Shown one piece after another: positions 18,557-22,460 of a DNA stretch of 22,460 nt. The notes under the pieces were generated by a model that saw nothing but the letters and a program-made list of their open reading frames with translations, was not told where the DNA came from and did not search any database. This DNA comes from Phaeoceros laevis. Lineage: Eukaryota; Anthocerotophyta; Anthocerotopsida; Notothyladales. Position numbers and translations under genes: made by a program. The DNA is taken from NCBI GenBank assembly GCA_049999765.1, contig JBNGIQ010009028.1:45549-68008 (forward strand), written 5' to 3'. The stretch's first letter is position 1; each line of letters begins with the position of its first letter.

Positions 18557-20711
18557 CTAAGATGATTCTAGGCTTATCTCCTTGATGTAGCCTTCATCAG
18601 TTTTCTTCGAGTAGATCGATGCACGTGGTCTACACACAATTGAACCAAGAAAACCCCATCATATGCAGGTTCGAGGATGTATATCGTACCACGAAACATG
18701 GAAAAAAAGTCCTGATGAACATGAACAATCCTCTTACTTGAAGGGCGGGTAGTGTACATCAAGGGTGTCTTCCCTGAATACAGGTGAGGTCACCAGCCCT
18801 AGTGACTTTGCATCCCTCACCTTCCCCCAATCCACACCTGCAAAATAGGGATGGTTCTTCAAAGCTGCATAGCCTTCGGGTCCACCACCAGGTCTTCTTT
18901 CTGGAACTAAATCCTACAGACTCAACACAGCTCACATTATGTCACCCTCGTTTACTCTCACATACCATACACCTTTGCCTACGATCGACACAACCGTACA
19001 TGCCAAAGACCAAGGGAACTCACCAGGAGGCTATCTATCAGATCCTTTGCCTGAGGGTCAAAGTGACCAGGAATCCTAAATTGCCGTGATGTAACCTTCT
19101 GGTACAACTGATCATCATCCTCTGCTTCAAATGGCCTTCTACCTTCCAACATCTCAAAGATGACACAACCTAAAGCCCACAGGTCCGCCCTGCTCACAAA
19201 CAGAATAAGATAGCAATGAGATGTGTTTCCAATAAGGTTCACTGGGTAGTCCAACAGCATACATGTCGAGAAAAGCCAGATCACTTCATATACCCGATGG
19301 TGACCGTGTAGCGATTAAACACCTCCGGTGACACGTAATCTGCAGTGCCTAGTAATGTCCCCTCTGGCTATGTATCTGGCGACAGTTCACAACAAATCAG
19401 ATAGACTAGCTCATCATGTGTGACCCTTAGTTGCTTATTCCTGCATATGGCTCTTTCAAGCAAAAAAGACATTTTTGTACCCTGCATCCCTACGCCCTGG
19501 CAGATATACCTTCAGTCTGCACAAGGATGCCGTCCGGCATAGGCTTCACCATTCTTGCGCTCCCAAAATCAATTACTTTGATGTGCCCGTCTGCTGTAAG
19601 CAAAATATTCTCTGGCTGCATAAAATTCACATGTGAGTACTTCACGGCATGCTGTCAATCCTTCAACCTATGTCCTCCAATGCTGTGAAATGTGTTGTCT
19701 TAACCAATAGCACTTGCCTAAGCGTATGATAATTCACCTAATAGTCAAGGGTACCCTGAGATCTCGGTGCACAATGCCTTGGCCATGGATGTACTCCAGT
19801 ACATCCACAAGCTCCGCTGCATAAAACCGAGCTTCATAAGGAGTGAAGCGACCTTTCTGCGAGATAAAACCTTCAGTGATCAACACCATGACCCTGTAGC
19901 CCAGCGGGGCAGACAGAATACAAGAGCCTGGCATGCCGTTTTTGAGGGAAAATCCTTACCAATCTGATCTGGCTACGAAGCTCCCCACCTTCACAGCACT
20001 CCATTCCCATGTCTAAGGAGCAATGTTGAGGATGCCAAGCGTGAATCAGGTGCTGAGAAGATGCGATCTACCAGCATGCGCATGCGGCATTGCACAAACC
20101 ATGGTATTAACAACTTGCATCACAAGGTAAGGTAAGAGGATGCGTGTTGCCTGCCTAACTGCCAACGCTTTCAAAAAAAGGGATACACAGAGACTCATCA
20201 TCCTGAAAGGTGAAAAGCAGGCTCACAACACCAGGATGGTGGAGAAAGTCAAGAATCATGCGCTCCATTTTCACATACTTAGCCTTCTGGTCCTGGAATA
20301 TCTGGACTTTGTTCATGATCTTCATAGCATACAGGGTCCCATTCTCCTTGCGCGTAGCTTTCATCACCTGCAAACGGAGGAAAGCGCATCAATTGGAAAG
20401 ACGCAAGCAATCAGGCAGGACCTGAGGCAGTGAAGGACCTTGGAGTAAGTGCCGAGACCAAGGGTTTGCCCCCATTCAAACTCATGATGAGCGTACTTCT
20501 CCTGGGGAGCCCGGAACTTGTACTTCTTCAGCATCACCGAGTTGCGAGACATGGTACCTGAGGTCTTCGCCTGCAAGTCTGCGATTATGACGGCAGGGCA
20601 GGTGATACCGGCTACACCTTGGACCCGTCTCTTCTCAATAGCCCATTCCAAAAGTGTTCGTTTCCACACCGACCTTGCTCCCAAAAGCATCGCCACAGCG
20701 GCGGCCTCCAT
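18557..20711 (-). CDS. PDK1: PDK1-like AGC master kinase, no PH domain (multi-exon)
   Basis: Minus-strand gene; exons by eye: 20711-20439, 20367-20187, 20012-19960, 19856-19755, 19615-19510, 19363-19294, 19189-19024, 18913-18738, 18629-18557. All introns are GT-AG, all phases agree, giving 399 residues. If the last intron is retained, TAA at 18734-18736 ends it at 376. Motifs in order: Gly loop LGLGTYSKV, AMKIM (ATP Lys), ERMIL (helix-C Glu), GGEL, HRDLRPEN, DFGSA, TLLGTADYVSPE (Thr at the activation-loop phosphosite), DLWALGC, then the PDK1-typical GPEGYAALKNHPYF and VDW. PDK1 phosphorylates the activation loop of AGC kinases, in plants and animals. Oddities: Arg replaces the usual Lys in the catalytic loop, GGELRSQI is unusual, and there is no PH domain; PH-less PDK1 is, from memory, reported in a moss. 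A transposon-like element ends about 110 bp upstream of the ATG. Confidence 0.87.
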
Positions 20712-20820
20712 GGTGCCTCCTCGTTATGCTACAAACCCGCCTATTGTCACGGTGTATTTTGCTTAGATGAACCCCTTCCTGGCTATGACTATCAAGCGTA
20801 ACTTTTCGAGGCTATAAATT

Positions 20821-21020
20821 CACCCGTTCCTTAATTTGACGCAAGCATTGAGGGCTGGCACGGGCGACCTGGCCTGGCCCCGTGCGGTCAGAGAGGGGAG
20901 AGAGAGAACCTAAACTAGGCAGCGGGCCGCGGCATCTCTCGCGCGCGCGCGCGCGCCTTGAGCTGCCGGGCTTGCGGGCAAGCACGCTCCGTTGTCTCCC
21001 GGTTCCTGCGCTCCCTCATC
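20821..21020 (+). repeat. Left terminal inverted repeat
   Basis: The first 200 bp of the element match the reverse complement of 21881-22078. By eye the identity is about 85-90%, with the outer 31 bp identical. It contains a run of alternating GC. Confidence 0.85.
20940..20957. repeat. GC dinucleotide microsatellite
   Basis: Nine CG dinucleotides in a row inside the left inverted repeat. The right arm has an interrupted version near 21941-21960. Such alternating purine-pyrimidine DNA can adopt a Z-form, though nothing here shows that it does. Confidence 0.8.
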
Positions 21021-21109
21021 GCCCGTTCACGCCAGCGGCGGCAAGGGGCTCGGGAACAAATGCATTCTTTGAAAGTATGGGTGATATGCCGTCGGCGACA
21101 CACATTATC

Positions 21110-21229
21110 GCTGTGCGGTCATACCAGGGCAGTTACACCGGATCTCACCAGAACTTTGCAGTTAAGTGCCCTTGGGTCGAAAAAGTATTGGGATGGGTAA
21201 CCTCCCTGGAGGTCCCGATGCTGCACCCA
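21110..21229 (+). rRNA. Diverged 5S rRNA-like sequence (probably not a functional 5S gene)
   Basis: About 120 bp resemble plant 5S rRNA from start to end: GTGCGGTCATACCAG, CACCGGATCTCACCAGAAC, GCAGTTAAGTGCCCTTGGG, TATTGGGATGGGTAACCTCC and GATGCTGCACCC. The regions matching the Pol III internal control elements (GTTAAG...CTTGGG and GGATGGGTAACC) are the best kept. Many differences elsewhere argue against a functional ribosomal copy. It sits alone inside an inverted-repeat element rather than in a tandem 5S array. It may serve as a Pol III promoter, as the 5S region is thought to do in Cassandra elements. Confidence 0.82.
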
Positions 21230-21233
21230 GTCC

Positions 21234-21237
21234 TTTT
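21234..21237 (+). terminator. Possible Pol III T-run terminator
   Basis: TTTT lies five bases after the end of the 5S-like sequence, the place and form expected for Pol III termination. It would support a short transcript of about 125 nt if the internal promoter works. Confidence 0.5.
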
Positions 21238-21375
21238 CTTCCACTTCTATTTGTTATTAATTGGTACAAATGAGTCTTCTTTTTAATTTGCTTTGGATTG
21301 GTGTTTGGCAACATAAGGTCGCATGGCCGGTACACCCAAATGCCTTGCACACCTCTTTTCATGGCCGTGTCATGT

Positions 21376-21582
21376 GCCATGATACATTCGGCGATGGAAC
21401 ATGGCTATCCTGTGCCATGACAATATGCCATGATACACTCGGCGATGGAACATGGCTATCCTGTGCCATGACAATATGCCATGATACACTCGGCGATGGA
21501 ACATGGCTATCCTGTGCCATGACAATATGCCATGATACACTCAGCGATGGAACATGGCTATCCTGTGCCATGACAATATGCC
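21376..21582. repeat. Four tandem copies of a 51-bp unit
   Basis: The unit beginning GCCATGATACA recurs at 21376, 21427, 21478 and 21529, nearly identical each time. Each copy contains a small inverted repeat, CATGGC and GCCATG around an 8-base loop (first at 21400-21419). Because 51 is a multiple of three, both strands stay open and give repetitive open frames, which I do not regard as genes. Confidence 0.95.
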
Positions 21583-21846
21583 GCCATGCATGCGATGTAC
21601 CCATGTGAGAGAGAGGAAAGACTGTCTACCCACTACTTCATAATAAAAGAAAAAAGAAAAAGAAAAATTCCAACCTACATACCACTCCCACTAGTGTAGC
21701 ACATCAACAAAGAGAGAGGGTTGTCCCCCACTTGTAAAAGCGTGGTGTAGTGCATAAAACCCTTGTAGACACTTAGCACACGCATGCAGCCAAACCCTTA
21801 TGGAAACCCGGTCCCCAGACTCCCCACCCCACTCCTACTCTAGTCT
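21583..21846. other. Element interior with A/G-rich tract
   Basis: Unique interior of the element between the tandem repeats and the palindrome. It holds an A/G-rich tract around 21641-21667 and no coding or RNA gene that I can recognise. Confidence 0.5.
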
Positions 21847-21868
21847 GGAACGGCGGGCCCGCCGTTCC
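21847..21868. repeat. Perfect 22-bp palindrome
   Basis: Each half reads GGAACGGCGGG when taken from its own end, so the site is exactly self-complementary with no loop. It lies just inside the right inverted repeat and has no matching perfect copy at the left side, where only a loosely similar CGCCCGTTCACGCCAG stands. Confidence 0.9.
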
Positions 21869-21880
21869 GCGTAATGGTAG

Positions 21881-22078
21881 GATGAGGAAGAGGGGAACCG
21901 GGAGAGAACGGAGCGTGCTTGCCCGCAAGGGGGGCAGCCCAAGGCGCGCGCACGCGCGTGAGATGCCACGGGCCCGCCGCCTGGTTTAGGTTGTCTCTCT
22001 CCCCTCTCTGACCGCACCGGGGCAGCCCAGGTCGTGCGTGCCATCCTTCAATGCTTGCGTCAAATTAAGGAACGGGTG
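21881..22078 (-). repeat. Right terminal inverted repeat
   Basis: Reverse-complement partner of 20821-21020, ending GACGCAAGC in reverse and ...AACGGGTG at the outer edge. Identity with the left arm is high but not perfect, suggesting an old insertion. Confidence 0.85.
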
Positions 22079-22460
22079 TTCTTCATGGCTACACACACAT
22101 TTCGGCTTAGTCTATGCACGTTTCGCATGGTACCTGGTGATATCCTTCTCAAAAAGGTGTGAGACCTTTTGGACCCATCAAGCACTTAATAAGGTTCATT
22201 CTTCTTCTTCTTCATCCCCATAAGAAAGCTCGAACTTTTCTAGATTTGCTTGAGTATGTCTTCTCTCCATTGCTAGCTTCCTTTAGATTTTTTTCCAAGA
22301 TGGTTGTGAAAATAGGGTGGTGTTGTGGTTCTCTTGTTGTCTCTTCTCGTGCCTCCTCTACGAAAGGTAAATTACACATTTGACATCTAAATCTTAGACC
22401 TACTTAGTAGAACTTAGTAGTAAAAGCAATACTATGGTAAGAAAAACTAGAGAAGGAGGA
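22079..22460. other. Flank beyond the element, no gene seen
   Basis: About 380 bp of AT-rich sequence with a short TTC microsatellite at 22199-22213. Short open frames occur but have no recognisable content. Confidence 0.45.

Larger units (their letters stand above)
20821..22078. mobile_element. Non-autonomous inverted-repeat element carrying 5S-like sequence
   Basis: About 1.26 kb bounded by inverted repeats of roughly 200 bp that start CACCCGTTCCTTAATTTGAC at both ends. The interior holds a 5S rRNA-like stretch, a T-run, four 51-bp tandem repeats, an A/G-rich tract and a perfect palindrome. No transposase frame is present, so it could only move with help from elsewhere. I could not find a target-site duplication: the left flank ends ctataaatt, the right begins ttcttcatg. 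It resembles a foldback element or large MITE. The known 5S-bearing plant repeats are Cassandra TRIMs (direct LTRs) and SINE3-like elements; the inverted arrangement here differs from both. It lies upstream of the PDK1-like gene and could affect its promoter. Confidence 0.72.

Noticed and set aside
20824-20850. 18S rRNA fragment, because CTTAATTTGAC also occurs in 18S
   Set aside because: Only about 11 bases match and the surrounding sequence does not resemble 18S.
21110-21229. Functional 5S ribosomal RNA gene
   Set aside because: Many differences from plant 5S, a single copy and a setting inside an inverted-repeat element argue against it.
21376-21582. CRISPR-like array
   Set aside because: Units are directly adjacent with no variable spacers, and the window is plant nuclear DNA.
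21261-21608. Open frames on both strands across the 51-bp repeats
   Set aside because: The repeat length is a multiple of three, so open frames arise automatically. There is no family similarity and they lie inside a non-coding element.
20805-22095. Target-site duplication around the inverted-repeat element
   Set aside because: The bases adjoining the two ends (ctataaatt and ttcttcatg) do not match. A shared GGCTA lies at unequal distances, so it is not a duplication.

Overview
The window is nuclear DNA of a land plant. Evidence: long intronless PLS-class pentatricopeptide-repeat (PPR) genes, two genes split by short GT-AG introns (about 70-400 bp), plant-type organelle presequences and a 5S-derived repeat. 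The size and style of the PPR genes (20-23 motifs, PLS class, ending in E/E+ without DYW) suggest a seedless lineage rich in organellar RNA editing. A fern is my best guess, but only from general familiarity with such proteins; no species can be named from the sequence alone.

Layout. (1) 263-14274 is a cluster of four large PPR genes in two divergent pairs: PPR-A1 (-) and PPR-B1 (+), then PPR-A2 (-) and PPR-A3 (+). A1, A2 and A3 form one subfamily (C-terminal E/E+ with FVV motif, an inserted segment before the LxxGKAIH helix). B1 forms a second (WW in the PGQSWW motif, QVRxIH helix). All lack a DYW deaminase domain, so if active they would specify RNA sites and need a partner in trans. (2) 14774-14851 holds a short PPR relic. 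(3) 14908-17363 (-) is a seven-exon RecA gene of mitochondrial type. (4) 17689-18163 (+) is the broken 3' end of a B-subfamily PPR gene with one nonsense codon and one frameshift. (5) 18557-20711 (-) is an eight- or nine-exon protein kinase of the PDK1 family without a PH domain. (6) 20821-22078 is a non-coding element bounded by about 200-bp inverted repeats. It contains a diverged 5S rRNA-like sequence with a T-run terminator, four 51-bp tandem repeats and a perfect GC-rich palindrome. It ends about 110 bp upstream of the kinase start codon.

The PPR proteins and the RecA probably act in organelles (RNA editing/processing and DNA recombination respectively), while PDK1 acts in cytosolic AGC-kinase signalling. 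Adjacency does not imply a pathway. The most unusual items are the 5S-carrying inverted-repeat element, the repeated insertion inside the PPR L motifs, the displaced 5' ends of A1 and A3, the early stop in B1, and the odd catalytic loop and missing PH domain of the PDK1-like kinase. Splice sites and motif boundaries were assigned by eye.
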